Assembly (NCBI RefSeq): GCF_900291465.1
Contig: NZ_LT985808.1
Span: 3,617,079 to 3,649,482, forward strand
Length of the DNA stretch: 32,404 bases
Source: Bacteroides sp. Marseille-P3684
Lineage (GTDB): Bacteria > Bacteroidota > Bacteroidia > Bacteroidales > Bacteroidaceae
Reading direction: 5' to 3'
Below the pieces are notes generated by a model. The model was not told where the DNA came from. It ran no database searches and saw only the letters and a program-made list of their open reading frames with translations. Below, in pieces: positions 16,888 to 25,512 of the stretch. The position numbers and the translations under genes are program-made. Within the stretch, counting starts at the first letter, position 1; every line of letters begins with the position of its first letter.

Positions 16888-17760
16888 TTATCGGGTAAAT
16901 GGTTCGGGGGCGGAAAGGGCGGACTGCCGCATCGCTTCCACCAGACGTACGGCCTCGACGGCTGCCTTGACGTCGTGCACACGCAGGATGTGTGCCCCCT
17001 TCATCAGGGCGATGGTGTTCAGGACGGTCGTCCCGTTGAGGGCGTCGGCAGGTGTCCCGCCCAGCAGCTTATATATCATGGACTTCCGCGAGATGCCTAC
17101 CAGCAGGGGCAGGTCAAACGTACGCACGAACTCCTCCAGGTGTGCCATCAGCTCGTAGTTGTGCTCCAGCGTCTTGCCGAAGCCGAAGCCGGGGTCGAGG
17201 ATGAGGTCGTTCACCCCCATGTCGTGCAGACGGTGGATGCGTTCGGCAAAGTAGACGAACACCTCACGCATCAGGCAGTCGTAGTGGGGGGCGTGCTGCA
17301 TGGTCTGCGGCGTACCCTGCATGTGCATCATGATGTAGGACACCTGCAGGCGGGCGACCGTGTCGAACATCCGCTCGTCCATGGCTCCGGCAGCAATGTC
17401 GTTGATGATGCCGACTCCATAGTCACCGACGCAGCGTTCTGCCACATCCGCCCGGAAGGTGTCGACCGAAACGATGGCATCGGGGCACTCCTCACGCACG
17501 ATGCGCAGTCCGCGGTGCAGCCGTTCCATCTCCTCCTCTGCCGTGATGTGTGCGGCATCCGGACGGGATGAATAGGCACCGATGTCGATGATGGAGGCGC
17601 CTTCCTCCACAATCTGACGGCAACGGAGCCGGATTTCGTCTTCAGTCTGCTTGCGACTGCCTGCATAGAAAGAATCGGGGGTCACATTGAGGATTCCCAT
17701 TACCCGGGGAACGGACAGGTCAAAGAGCGTCCCGTGTATGTTGAGCGAATAGTTCTTCAT
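16888..17760 (-). CDS. folP: dihydropteroate synthase
   Basis: 290-residue folate enzyme that joins p-aminobenzoate to dihydropterin pyrophosphate; it is the target of sulfonamides. Signature motifs: GILNVTPDSF (22-31), DIGAYSSRPDA, VSVDTFRADVA, INDIAAG, MMHMQGTP, DPGFGFGKT and LVGISRKSMIYKLLG, then the C-terminal RVHDVKAAVEAVRL. A complete TIM barrel of normal length. The start MKNYSLNIHG is the only sensible one. It is the first gene of folP-cdaA. A -7-like TACTTTTG lies about 20 bp upstream. Confidence 0.96.
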   Translation of the reverse strand: MKNYSLNIHGTLFDLSVPRVMGILNVTPDSFYAGSRKQTEDEIRLRCRQIVEEGASIIDIGAYSSRPDAAHITAEEEMERLHRGLRIVREECPDAIVSVDTFRADVAERCVGDYGVGIINDIAAGAMDERMFDTVARLQVSYIMMHMQGTPQTMQHAPHYDCLMREVFVYFAERIHRLHDMGVNDLILDPGFGFGKTLEHNYELMAHLEEFVRTFDLPLLVGISRKSMIYKLLGGTPADALNGTTVLNTIALMKGAHILRVHDVKAAVEAVRLVEAMRQSALSAPEPFTR

Positions 17761-17781
17761 AAATCCGTAGGTTTACATCGG

Positions 17782-17789
17782 CAAAAGTA
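17782..17789 (-). promoter_or_regulatory. putative -7 box for folP-cdaA
   Basis: On the minus strand TACTTTTG fits TAnnTTTG about 21 bp before the folP start. At the expected -33 position only GTTC is found. It would give a very short leader. Confidence 0.45.
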
Positions 17790-17892
17790 CACACAATAAT
17801 TGATACCCGAACGCTTCATGCCCCGAAAGTTGCTCCCGTTTCAGACGCGACGGGACAAAGTGAAACCTCCCTGCAAAGACCTGACTCCCGGT

Positions 17893-18894
17893 TCAGGAGG
17901 GGTTGTCAAGCCATCCGGTCTCCACAATCCGGCATCCGCCCAACACGCCGAAGCCGCCTTCCACATTGGTATAGAGGTTGCGAAGGGGAGCCAGTCCGGC
18001 ATGTCCCAGCTCGTTGTTCGCATTGTCGTTGAGAGACTTCAAGTAACGGTACATCTCGGGAGAGAGCGTGTAAAGCCGGAGCTTGTAGGTGTGCAGTTGG
18101 CTTCTGCGCTCCCCTTCCTCCTCCCAGACTCCATCCGCGGAATAGTAGCCGTTCATGCGCAGGGTGTAGGTCTTGCCCTGCACCAGGCGATCGTCCCAGA
18201 TGTAGAGGTTCTGGTAGTAGTCGTCATACAGCTCGAAGACCGAGTTCAGTCCGGTGGAACTCTCCATCAGCGGCTCATCGTCCGCCTCCAGGTAGAACGG
18301 GTTGATATAGGCCTCCTCCACCTCGGAGGCAATGAGGGTGCCGTGCTCGTCGAAGAGCTCCCGCTTGTACTCGGACTTGTGCAGCACATGCACGCCGTAG
18401 CAGTCGTCCGTTCCGTCCGGGTCGGCAAACGTGATGCGGAACTGCACCATCCGGTCATCAACACCCGGCTTGACAGCCAGGTCCACCTCCTTCAGGGGGA
18501 ATGCCGACGGGATGACCGTGTGTGCCTGGATGGGTGGCAGGTCTTCCGCCTCAGCAGTGAGGTCGATGGCATCGCCCTCGTGCCACTGCCCGACAACGTA
18601 GTAACATCCGGCAGGGACCGTCGGCGTGCCCTTCTCACTGCGAAGGACAAGCTGTTCCTCTCCGTTGACGGAAAAGACAATCCGTACGCCTTGCAGCGGC
18701 TCCGGTTCTGCCCGACGTTTGTGTACGGGGACACTGCGCGAGAGCTGTATCAGCGTCGTGTCCAGTCCGGCACAAGGCATGCAGTAGAGCACCAGCCGCT
18801 CGTCCGACCGCACATCGTCGAGGTCGAGCTTGTCGTTGCAGGCTGCCAGCAGGAGGAGCAGGCAGCAGGAAAGGTATGCTTTCAGATTCATCAT
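17893..18894 (-). CDS. DUF4249-type outer-membrane lipoprotein
   Basis: 333 residues. A lipoprotein signal with lipobox LLLAAC puts lipidation at Cys19, followed by NDKLDLDDV. Then come beta-rich domains with the DUF4249 pattern: an early LVLYCMPCAGLDTTLIQLSRSVP stretch and a late SPEMYRYLKSLND...LYTNVEGGFGVLGG ending. Proteins of this family are found directly behind TonB receptors of the FecR-regulated kind and are thought to be their surface partners. That is the case here, 3 bp after the receptor stop. The ligand is unknown. Start is Met1 or Met2. Confidence 0.85.
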   Translation of the reverse strand: MMNLKAYLSCCLLLLLAACNDKLDLDDVRSDERLVLYCMPCAGLDTTLIQLSRSVPVHKRRAEPEPLQGVRIVFSVNGEEQLVLRSEKGTPTVPAGCYYVVGQWHEGDAIDLTAEAEDLPPIQAHTVIPSAFPLKEVDLAVKPGVDDRMVQFRITFADPDGTDDCYGVHVLHKSEYKRELFDEHGTLIASEVEEAYINPFYLEADDEPLMESSTGLNSVFELYDDYYQNLYIWDDRLVQGKTYTLRMNGYYSADGVWEEEGERRSQLHTYKLRLYTLSPEMYRYLKSLNDNANNELGHAGLAPLRNLYTNVEGGFGVLGGCRIVETGWLDNPS

Positions 18895-18897
18895 GCT

Positions 18898-21498
18898 TCA
18901 AAACTTTAAGGTGTAACTGAAGGAAGGGAGGATGGGGAAGACGCCTGTGACCTTCCCCTTCAACGTGCCATCGTCACGACGGACGACCCGGGCATAAAGG
19001 GCATTCTTGTGGTTGTAGGCGTTGTAGAGACTGACGTTCCAGATGCGCTCGTAGCCGCGCTTGGTGGTCCGGCGGAAGTTGAAGCCCAGGTCCAGCCGAT
19101 GGTAGGCAGGCAGGGACACGTTGTTCGGGGAGTCGAAGACCCACTCCCAGGTGCCGTCACTGCCTGCACCGGGCACAATGGGTGCCTCCACCAGTTGCGT
19201 GGCGACGGTCATGCGGTTGCCGCTGTGGAAGTTCCAGGCGGCATAGCCCTCGATGCGTCGGGTGAACCGGTGGTGCAGGCTCAACGTCAGCTTGTGGCGG
19301 TTGTCAAACTTGTCGGGATACCAGCCGGAGAAGAATGCCGGCATCTTCCGCCTGCTCCAGGAGAGAGTGTACGAGGCTGCGGCAGACGTCCGCCCGTCGT
19401 CGTAGGTCAGTTCCGTCTCCACCCCGTATGCCTTGCCTTTCCCCGTGCGGACCAGTGACTCCCAGTGGCTCACGGCAGGCGTCAGCTGATTGCCGCCGTC
19501 ATACTCCACCAGTCGGCTCATCGTCTTGTAGTAAGCCTCCACGCTCAGTCCGAGATGTCCGGGCAATGCCCTGTACACCCCGGCTGCATACTGTCGCGAA
19601 CGCATGGGGCGGACCCTGTCGGTGGAAGGCACCCAGTAGTCCGTCGGCAGATTGATGTAGGTGTTCGACAGCTGGTGCATGAACTGGCTCATCTCCGCAT
19701 AGGAGGCTTTCAGCGTAGTCCGGTCGTCGAGCTGGTAACGGACGGCCACACGCGGCTCCAGCGAGTGGAAGGTCTTTCCGCTGACGTGGAACAACGTGTA
19801 GTGCAACCCGGCGTTCAGCTTCCAACGGTCGCCCAACCGGATGTCGTCTTCGGCATAGAGTGCGAACTCATGTCCCCGGTAGGACGCCCTGCCCCGTCGT
19901 CGGAGTGTATCCACCGCCTCCTCCGTCCCGGCATAATGCCGGTTGTCGGTCTGTTGCGGACGGAAGAGGTGGTAGAGGTATGTCGACCCCATCCGCACAT
20001 GGTGGTCCGTGCCGGGACGGTAGTCCAGCTCGGCATGGTAACCGACGTCGTCGATGGTCGAGCGGCTGCGTTGCTCCTGAAGAGACAGCTGCCAACGGTC
20101 TTCGCCCGTCTGCTTGTCATCCTCCAGGAAATAGTAGTTGGAACGGTTGTGGGCATACAGTCCGCTGACGGAAGCAAAGAGACGGGGCGTCCACCGGTAC
20201 TCCCAGTTGAGCGTCGTCGCCGTGTTGCCCCACTCCATGTTGAACTTCACGTGGTAGAAATCCTTGTCATAGTCCTGGATGTAACTGTTGTCATGCTGCT
20301 TGCTGTCCACCTTGAAGAAGTCGTTGCCCGAATAGAAACTGAGCGAGGCGCGACTCCGGTCGGAGAAGATATGCGTCACCTTCGCATTGATGTCGTGGAA
20401 GGCATAACGCATGTTGAGCTTGTCAGTCCGCGAACTGTTGTAGGCGGCAAAGAACGGAGCGGTAAGTGCGTCGAGCCATGTGCGCCGCATTGCCACGTTG
20501 AACGAGGTCCGGCCCTTCCGTAAAGGACCTTCCAGCTGAAACCGTCCGTCGAGCAGTCCCAGACTGAAGGAGCCGTGCAGCTTCTCCAGGTTGCCGTCGT
20601 TGGTACGTACGTCGACCACTGACGACAGACGTCCGCCATAGCGTGCCGGGAAGCCGCTCTTGTAGAAGTCGATGTTCTTCACGATGTCGGTGTTGAAGGC
20701 AGAGAACAGACCGCCCAGGTGGTTCACCTGGTAGAGCGGCGTCCCGTCGAGCAGGAAGAGGTTCTCGTCGTTGCCTCCCCCGTGGACATACAGCCCCGAA
20801 ATCAGTTCCGTGCCGGCAGCCACACCCGACAGTCCCTGCAGGGTCTTCACCACATCCGACGAACTGAGCAGGGCAAAGCCCCGGTTCAGTCCCTGCTGCG
20901 TGAGCGACACCTTGCCCGTCTGTGTGGTACTCAGAGGGGAGTTCAGGTCGGCAGTCACCAGCACCTCGTCCAGCCGATAGTCCGGTGTCAGACGGATGTC
21001 CAGCTGACGGTTCCTCGTCAGTGTCAGCTCCAGCGTCCGTTCGCCCAGTCCCACGAAGGAGACACGCAGCCGGTGGAAACCTTCAGGCAGGGTGAGGCTG
21101 AAGAAACCGTACTCGTTCGTCAGGGTACCGCTTCCAGTGGTCTGGTCCCACACGGTGGCGTTGATGATGGTCTCCCCGTTGTCCTGACGGACGTAGCCGC
21201 TGAGCGTGTATCTCTCCAACGGCCTCAGCACGATGTACTGACGTTCCGCCACCCACTTCAGTCCGGTGCCCCGTAGCAGTTCGTCCAGTCCCTGTGACAG
21301 CGTCATCCCGTCCAGCGGACGCCCCCGATAAGGGACATCGAGCTTCAGCGAAGCATCATAGACCAGGCGGACGGCATGGACACTCTTCAGTCGCTCCAGC
21401 TGTTGGCGGACGGTCGTCCCCGTCTGTGCCCATGCAGCCAGCGGCAACAGGCAGGACAGCAGCAGGACCGGGAACGCACGCAGAACGGAAGCCTTCAT
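18898..21498 (-). CDS. TonB-dependent receptor with N-terminal STN signalling domain
   Basis: 866-residue outer-membrane receptor. Signal peptide 1-25 (ends AAWAQ). Residues about 40-92 are an STN/secretin-like domain (LDVPYRGRPLDGMTLSQGLDELL), which in such transducers contacts FecR in the periplasm. Residues 97-171 are a carboxypeptidase-D-like module. LDEVLVTA at 176-183 and the plug follow (SSSDVVKTLQGLSGVAAGTE, LFLLDGTPLYQVNHLGG, RYGGRLSSVVDVRTNDG). The barrel ends in FPILPSFSYTLKF. It starts 3 bp after fecR and is followed 3 bp later by the DUF4249 gene, so all three form one operon. The STN domain together with FecR indicates ligand-sensing control of transcription. Substrate is unknown. 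Confidence 0.94.
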   Translation of the reverse strand: MKASVLRAFPVLLLSCLLPLAAWAQTGTTVRQQLERLKSVHAVRLVYDASLKLDVPYRGRPLDGMTLSQGLDELLRGTGLKWVAERQYIVLRPLERYTLSGYVRQDNGETIINATVWDQTTGSGTLTNEYGFFSLTLPEGFHRLRVSFVGLGERTLELTLTRNRQLDIRLTPDYRLDEVLVTADLNSPLSTTQTGKVSLTQQGLNRGFALLSSSDVVKTLQGLSGVAAGTELISGLYVHGGGNDENLFLLDGTPLYQVNHLGGLFSAFNTDIVKNIDFYKSGFPARYGGRLSSVVDVRTNDGNLEKLHGSFSLGLLDGRFQLEGPLRKGRTSFNVAMRRTWLDALTAPFFAAYNSSRTDKLNMRYAFHDINAKVTHIFSDRSRASLSFYSGNDFFKVDSKQHDNSYIQDYDKDFYHVKFNMEWGNTATTLNWEYRWTPRLFASVSGLYAHNRSNYYFLEDDKQTGEDRWQLSLQEQRSRSTIDDVGYHAELDYRPGTDHHVRMGSTYLYHLFRPQQTDNRHYAGTEEAVDTLRRRGRASYRGHEFALYAEDDIRLGDRWKLNAGLHYTLFHVSGKTFHSLEPRVAVRYQLDDRTTLKASYAEMSQFMHQLSNTYINLPTDYWVPSTDRVRPMRSRQYAAGVYRALPGHLGLSVEAYYKTMSRLVEYDGGNQLTPAVSHWESLVRTGKGKAYGVETELTYDDGRTSAAASYTLSWSRRKMPAFFSGWYPDKFDNRHKLTLSLHHRFTRRIEGYAAWNFHSGNRMTVATQLVEAPIVPGAGSDGTWEWVFDSPNNVSLPAYHRLDLGFNFRRTTKRGYERIWNVSLYNAYNHKNALYARVVRRDDGTLKGKVTGVFPILPSFSYTLKF

Positions 21499-21501
21499 GT
21501 C

Positions 21502-22326
21502 CTATTCCTTATTTATATGAGTACCCAATGACTGTTCGATCAACGCCACGATGCCGTCCACCCCTTCGTCGGTGTCAAACTCCGCCGTGAGCATCTTGCC
21601 GGTATCTTCGGACGAGAGACGGACGCCGTAGTAGGCGGACAATTCCCGGAGCACTTCCTCCAGCGGCGTATTCTCATAGACGAACGTTCCGGTCGCCCAT
21701 GCGGCAGGATTGGGTACATCCGGATACATCTCCTCCGGCATTCCCGCACCGTCCTTCAGGCTCGCCGCCATACCCGGATAGAGGAAGATGCCCCCAAACG
21801 TCTCTTTGACCGCAAACGCCACCCTGCCTTCGGTGACATAGACGACGGTCTCCCCTTCCCTGCTCATCTCGTCGAACTCGAAGGCGGTGCCCAGCACACG
21901 GACGGTCCCGTACCGTCCTGTCACACGGAAGGGGCAGGCAGGGTCAGGATTGACACGGAAGTAGGCTTTGCCGCTGACCAGGACACTGCGTTCCCGTCTG
22001 CCGAACTTCCCCTTCTGATAGCGGAGCGTGGATTCGGGATAGAGCGTGACCCGGCTGCTGTCCGGCAATACGTAGGTCTCCGTATGATTGGCAGCCGTCA
22101 GCTGAGTCCAAGGTTCCACTTTCTCGGCGGTAGAGAACCAACCGTAGAGTCCGTAGACAAAGAGGGCGATGGCAGCCACTCCCAGCACCCACATCAGTAT
22201 GGTCCGGTGGAGGGTGTGTCCCTGACGGCGCAATTCGAACTTACGGATGGCGCGACGGGTGTCGAAGGTGCCGGGCTTGTAGTGCCGCAACACGTAGCGC
22301 AGTGATTTTTCTTCTGATGATTTCAT
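21502..22326 (-). CDS. FecR-type anti-sigma factor
   Basis: 274 residues. A short cytoplasmic N-terminus (SLRYVLRHYKPGTFDTRRAIRKF) precedes one membrane segment at 42-63. The periplasmic FecR domain (about 74-180) carries ETYVLPDSSRVTLYPESTLRY and VRVLGTAFEF. A DUF4974-like C-terminus (209-271) has FVYENTPLEEVLRELSAYYGV. It should hold an ECF sigma factor inactive until the TonB receptor signals. No sigma gene lies upstream, where one is normally found. I start at MKSSEEK; ATGs 6 and 36 bp earlier are in frame. Confidence 0.88.
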   Translation of the reverse strand: MKSSEEKSLRYVLRHYKPGTFDTRRAIRKFELRRQGHTLHRTILMWVLGVAAIALFVYGLYGWFSTAEKVEPWTQLTAANHTETYVLPDSSRVTLYPESTLRYQKGKFGRRERSVLVSGKAYFRVNPDPACPFRVTGRYGTVRVLGTAFEFDEMSREGETVVYVTEGRVAFAVKETFGGIFLYPGMAASLKDGAGMPEEMYPDVPNPAAWATGTFVYENTPLEEVLRELSAYYGVRLSSEDTGKMLTAEFDTDEGVDGIVALIEQSLGTHINKE

Positions 22327-22659
22327 AGGCATTTCTGTCGATGCCGCAAGCCCCGCTCCCAAGCGACGCTTGCAGCGGTTGAAGGCAACAATCGTGTTTT
22401 TGTTGCTAAGACTCCCATCCGGGTAGATACTACTATTCCATGAGTGTTAAAAAACACAAAGACATGATTGCAGGCGCATGGGGAAGTTCCTGCAGACAGA
22501 CCATTCCCCTCTACCACACAGCCTCGTTTATCAAAAAGCAAGCATCCCGTCTCATCTGCTTGACAGATTCGCCCCCCAAACACCCTTTGCGCTAACGCCT
22601 ACTTTTGAAGATTTCCTTCAAAGAGCGTTCAACTGCTAAATCTGTTTAACAGAGCTCAC
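22327..22659. other. gene-free stretch where an ECF sigma gene would be expected
   Basis: Contains small perfect hairpins (CAAGCGACGCTTG near 22359; GTGTT/AACAC around 22445-22458). No frame with sigma-factor region 2 or 4 motifs is seen on either strand. The fecR-operon promoter must be here or beyond, but I could not place a good TAnnTTTG box. Confidence 0.45.
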
Positions 22660-23094
22660 GAAAAACGCCTTCTATTTTAGAAAACTATACATTTCATTCC
22701 CGAAAAACAGACAAAACGTGCCCGGAACAATATTGTTTCGCGAGCCAAACAATATCGTTTGCCGCCTCAAACAATATAGTTTCACCACCCAAACACAATT
22801 GTTTCGCGCCCGAAAGTCAAATCTTTGGAAAATGGAAGTAAAAAGAAGTGAGTTTCGCTCTCTAGAAGAAGGGGCTGTCAACAAAGCGGAAGGTAATAAA
22901 AAGAGGGGCATAACAGAGTGACAAGCAGTAAAAGGATGCAATCATCCCCTTTCAGCCCTCCCCTATGCAACCGAAAGAAGTCATTTGCCGCCAATCTGTA
23001 TTTTGCGAATCGTCCGGGAAGACCCTCGAAATCCACGAAACCGTATTTGGGTGCAACGAAAGGGTGTGTAGAGAGGTTCGTTTGACAATGTGTC
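22660..23094 (-). repeat. dispersed non-coding element, copy 2 (inverted relative to copy 1)
   Basis: Reading the minus strand from 23094 down reproduces the module order of copy 1: TGACA-nnn-TGTCAAACGA, the GGACGATTCGCAAAATACA block, CCTTCTTCTAGAGAG and the 22-bp array, ending near TTTAGAAAACTATACATTTC. The best-conserved part corresponds to copy 1 positions 3118-3210 and differs there by only a few substitutions and a one-base indel. It lies between the fecR operon and the GH43 gene. Confidence 0.8.
22672..22845. repeat. 22-bp-period palindrome array inside copy 2
   Basis: Plus-strand cores include GGAACAATATTGTTTC, CAAACAATATCGTTTG, CAAACAATATAGTTTC and CAAACACAATTGTTTC. They are separated by the 6-bp spacers GCGAGC, CCGCCT, ACCACC and GCGCCC. 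The 22-bp phase continues into more degenerate units on both sides. It is the same 16+6 design as the array at 14639-14881. Confidence 0.75.
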
Positions 23095-23111
23095 AGGATG
23101 GATAGGAAATG

Positions 23112-23159
23112 ATGAAGCCACAAGGAAGAATGGGAATCCATACTTCTTTGTGACTTCAT
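23112..23159 (-). terminator. long hairpin downstream of the GH43 gene
   Basis: About 22-bp arms starting ATGAAG at both ends, with three differences between arms. On the minus strand one of these becomes a U-G pair, leaving two mismatches, and the loop is small. It sits about 65 bp past the GH43 stop and is followed by a T-rich stretch rather than a perfect T run. It is likely a terminator or 3'-end stabiliser. Confidence 0.55.
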
Positions 23160-23223
23160 GGCTTTTAAGTCATCCGGTGATGAAAGAGGAGTCTTGCAGC
23201 ATAAACACGCATGTTCACTAGCC

Positions 23224-24675
23224 TCAATGGTCTCGAAAATTCCACTTGGAATTATCGCTGTTCCTGTCAAATTTGCCCAGTGAAGGCGTACTGTCGCCGA
23301 TGGATACCAGCACCAGTTCCTCATCCGTCCCAGGAACCTTCTTGGGCAGGATGCGGTAAGTGCCGTCCGTGAGTTGCTCGATTCTCCACAACTGCTCGGG
23401 AGCACCTGTAAACTCAGGGACTGTCGACACCTCGGCATCAGCCGTAGCTGTCAAAGCCCGGTTCGTGCCTTCTATGACAATTTTATAATAAGGCGCCCCC
23501 AAGTACCCACCAGCATCAGGCACAGCAGTGATTGTCCACCGTTGATGCGGGCGGAACATATAGTCGCCGATCCGGACATCAATGTTACCTTTGGGCCATG
23601 TACCGATGACATCTTCCAAGGTCTGCGACTTCAACGGTTGAAGAGGTTCGTCGCTTTTCTCCCAAAAACGATGCATACCACCTTCCATCCGCACAAAGTC
23701 CACGCAGAGTTCCAGGGCATATCCCCTCCGTTCGGATTCGATTTCATAAGTACCTTCCTTGAAGACTTCACCGGCAACGGGCCAGTCATTCTTCCAGAGA
23801 AGTGGACGGACGGCAAGTACGCTGCGTCCACCTCGGTCAAAATCAGCTTCAAAATGGCACGACATCTTTTCGACACCTTCCTCCTCGATGTAGCGTCCGA
23901 AATGTCCGGCACCGGTCTGACGGTTTCCGGCTCCGATCACCATCCTTCCGCCTCCCTCCAACATGTCTCTGCCCATATTGTCCAGGTAGGGGCCTGTCAC
24001 CTTGCGCGAACGTCCGACCACGATGTTATAGGTCGAATTGGGACCGTCACAGCAAGTGCCGTGGGTACCCAGCAGGTAATACCAGCCATTCCGGTAAATC
24101 AAGTCGGTTGCCTCACAGCCAATCGCAATGTTGATCGGTTCATTCCCTTCCTTCCGTTTTCCTGTGGCTGGATCAAGTTCCACCAGACGGATAAAGCCGA
24201 AATAGGTACCATAAGACAACCACAGACGGCCGTCGGTCGGGTCCAACAGCAGACCGGGGTCGATGGCGTCACAGTCTTCATCGTCCTCTGACGAAGCTAC
24301 GGCAATGGCTTCCGTATACTTGAAATCAGGAGAAGTGGGGTCCAACGTCTTGTTCCACATTGTCAAGACCGTACCACGGTGACTGCCTCCGAGCCCTCCT
24401 CCGGTCGCACTGTAAGCAATCAGATAACGGTCGCCGATTTTCACGACATCGGGAGCTGCACCCCTGCCGGGTCTCACTCCGCCATCATGCCATGTCCAGC
24501 CATCTTCTGAAATCAGTCCGCCTCCTCCGGTGCCGAATGTGTAATATTTTCCCTCACATTTCATGATGGTGGAGGGGTCGTGGATATAGGGTTCTCCAAT
24601 TTGTGCAGCAGCTGTTCCCGGCATCAACAAAACGAACAAGGCAGCAGCTACCCGACAGAAAGTTTTTGTTTTCAT
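23224..24675 (-). CDS. glycoside hydrolase family 43 enzyme with C-terminal lectin-like domain
   Basis: 483 residues. Signal peptide 1-25 (ends GTAAAQ). The five-blade GH43 propeller shows the catalytic trio: Asp33 in YIHDPST, Asp139 in DAIDPGLLLDP and Glu188 in GCEATDLIYRNG. SYGTYFGFIRLVELDP and YYLLGTHGTCCDG are typical propeller strands. The last part (about 330-483) looks like a lipocalin/ricin-type binding module (NRALTATADAEV, PEQLWRIEQLTDGTYRI). Family members are mostly alpha-L-arabinofuranosidases, endo-arabinanases or beta-xylosidases; the exact specificity cannot be read. It is the last gene of the esterase operon next to the hybrid regulator. Confidence 0.9.
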   Translation of the reverse strand: MKTKTFCRVAAALFVLLMPGTAAAQIGEPYIHDPSTIMKCEGKYYTFGTGGGGLISEDGWTWHDGGVRPGRGAAPDVVKIGDRYLIAYSATGGGLGGSHRGTVLTMWNKTLDPTSPDFKYTEAIAVASSEDDEDCDAIDPGLLLDPTDGRLWLSYGTYFGFIRLVELDPATGKRKEGNEPINIAIGCEATDLIYRNGWYYLLGTHGTCCDGPNSTYNIVVGRSRKVTGPYLDNMGRDMLEGGGRMVIGAGNRQTGAGHFGRYIEEEGVEKMSCHFEADFDRGGRSVLAVRPLLWKNDWPVAGEVFKEGTYEIESERRGYALELCVDFVRMEGGMHRFWEKSDEPLQPLKSQTLEDVIGTWPKGNIDVRIGDYMFRPHQRWTITAVPDAGGYLGAPYYKIVIEGTNRALTATADAEVSTVPEFTGAPEQLWRIEQLTDGTYRILPKKVPGTDEELVLVSIGDSTPSLGKFDRNSDNSKWNFRDH

Positions 24676-24713
24676 AATTTATGCACTGACTTTAGTTTTA
24701 TACACTTTCCGGT

Positions 24714-24753
24714 TGACAAGGGCACAGCATCCTGTCGGTCCGACACCTTGTCA
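24714..24753 (-). promoter_or_regulatory. intergenic hairpin between the small secreted protein and GH43
   Basis: Arms TGACAAGG (24714-24721) and CCTTGTCA (24746-24753) enclose a second hairpin, TGTCGG/CCGACA. No T run follows on the minus strand, so it looks more like an mRNA processing or stabilising structure than a terminator. It lies between two genes of one apparent operon. Confidence 0.45.
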
Positions 24754-24762
24754 GCCAGCCGA

Positions 24763-25461
24763 TTACTGTTTTTTGATGGTCACGTTTCTGACCGGCACTC
24801 CCTGTTCATCGAGGAAGCGTACGCAGAAATCACTCATCCCCGGACCGTTGATGACTGCTCCGCGCAGGATGTTCTTCCCCTTTTTCAGGGTCAGACGTTT
24901 TGACAGGCAATCGTCCTTCACCATCCGACGGTCTCCCGAGAGCATGACGGCTTCTTCCCCATTCAGCCACCACATGGAAGCCGAGTTGGAGCCGACGGAC
25001 AGCCTCACATTCGGGATATCTTCCGGACTGTCGATGACAGTCACTGCCCAAAAGAGTACCCCGTAGACCTGTTTGTGAAGCTTGGATGCAAAGCGAAACA
25101 GTTTCACATTGAACAGGTTGCTTTCCAAGGCATGCCAGGTCAGCTTCTGTTTGCCGACAGTCACGTGGTCGCCGTCCTCAGGTAATACGGTAAATTGTCC
25201 AGGAAAATATTCGGTGGTAAAAGCCTCGCGAATGTAACTGTCCGTAAACACCGTGTTGCTCCGGTTGGGCTTGTCAATAGGCTCCAACAACAGCCAGCGG
25301 CGTATGAACCCGTCATCATCCGGATGCATGACCTCCGAAGTTGCCGGTGAGAAATAAGGAGCCAAAGGAAAATCGATCACTTTGTCTTGTGCAGGAACAG
25401 GTATGTTCAAGCCGACACCCAGGCAAAGAGCCAACAGGATTTTGCAATAGAAATTTTTCAT
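24763..25461 (-). CDS. secreted beta-sandwich-like protein of a polysaccharide locus (function unknown)
   Basis: About 232 residues. A signal peptide ends near IPVPAQ. The rest is a single domain without recognisable catalytic motifs. It has the stretch FIRRWLLLEPIDKPNRSNTVFTDSYI and an ending rich in beta strands (SASMWWLNGEEAVMLSGD, LTLKKGKNILRGAVING). That pattern, a tryptophan-rich strand followed by long strands, resembles non-catalytic carbohydrate-binding domains attached to esterases and glycosidases. I do not recognise a named family with certainty. It is the middle gene between the CE1 esterase and GH43, so a role in binding the same glycan is likely. Start at MKNFYC is preferred over the ATG two codons earlier. 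Confidence 0.7.
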   Translation of the reverse strand: MKNFYCKILLALCLGVGLNIPVPAQDKVIDFPLAPYFSPATSEVMHPDDDGFIRRWLLLEPIDKPNRSNTVFTDSYIREAFTTEYFPGQFTVLPEDGDHVTVGKQKLTWHALESNLFNVKLFRFASKLHKQVYGVLFWAVTVIDSPEDIPNVRLSVGSNSASMWWLNGEEAVMLSGDRRMVKDDCLSKRLTLKKGKNILRGAVINGPGMSDFCVRFLDEQGVPVRNVTIKKQ

Positions 25462-25512
25462 GAGCATAGGATGTGTTTCAAGGTGACACGTTGAGTATCA
25501 GAAAGGCTTCAA

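Noticed and set aside
22323-22583. 86-codon frame upstream of fecR considered as a possible ECF sigma factor
   Set aside because: Too short, Cys-rich, and without any sigma region 2 or region 4 helix pattern.
22878-23438. 186-codon minus-strand frame across copy 2 and the end of the GH43 gene
   Set aside because: It shares an APKY-VD-EGL-GRFAKY-like stretch with copy 1, which briefly suggested a conserved peptide. It overlaps GH43 out of frame, has no start of its own in the repeat, and the shared frame breaks at indels.
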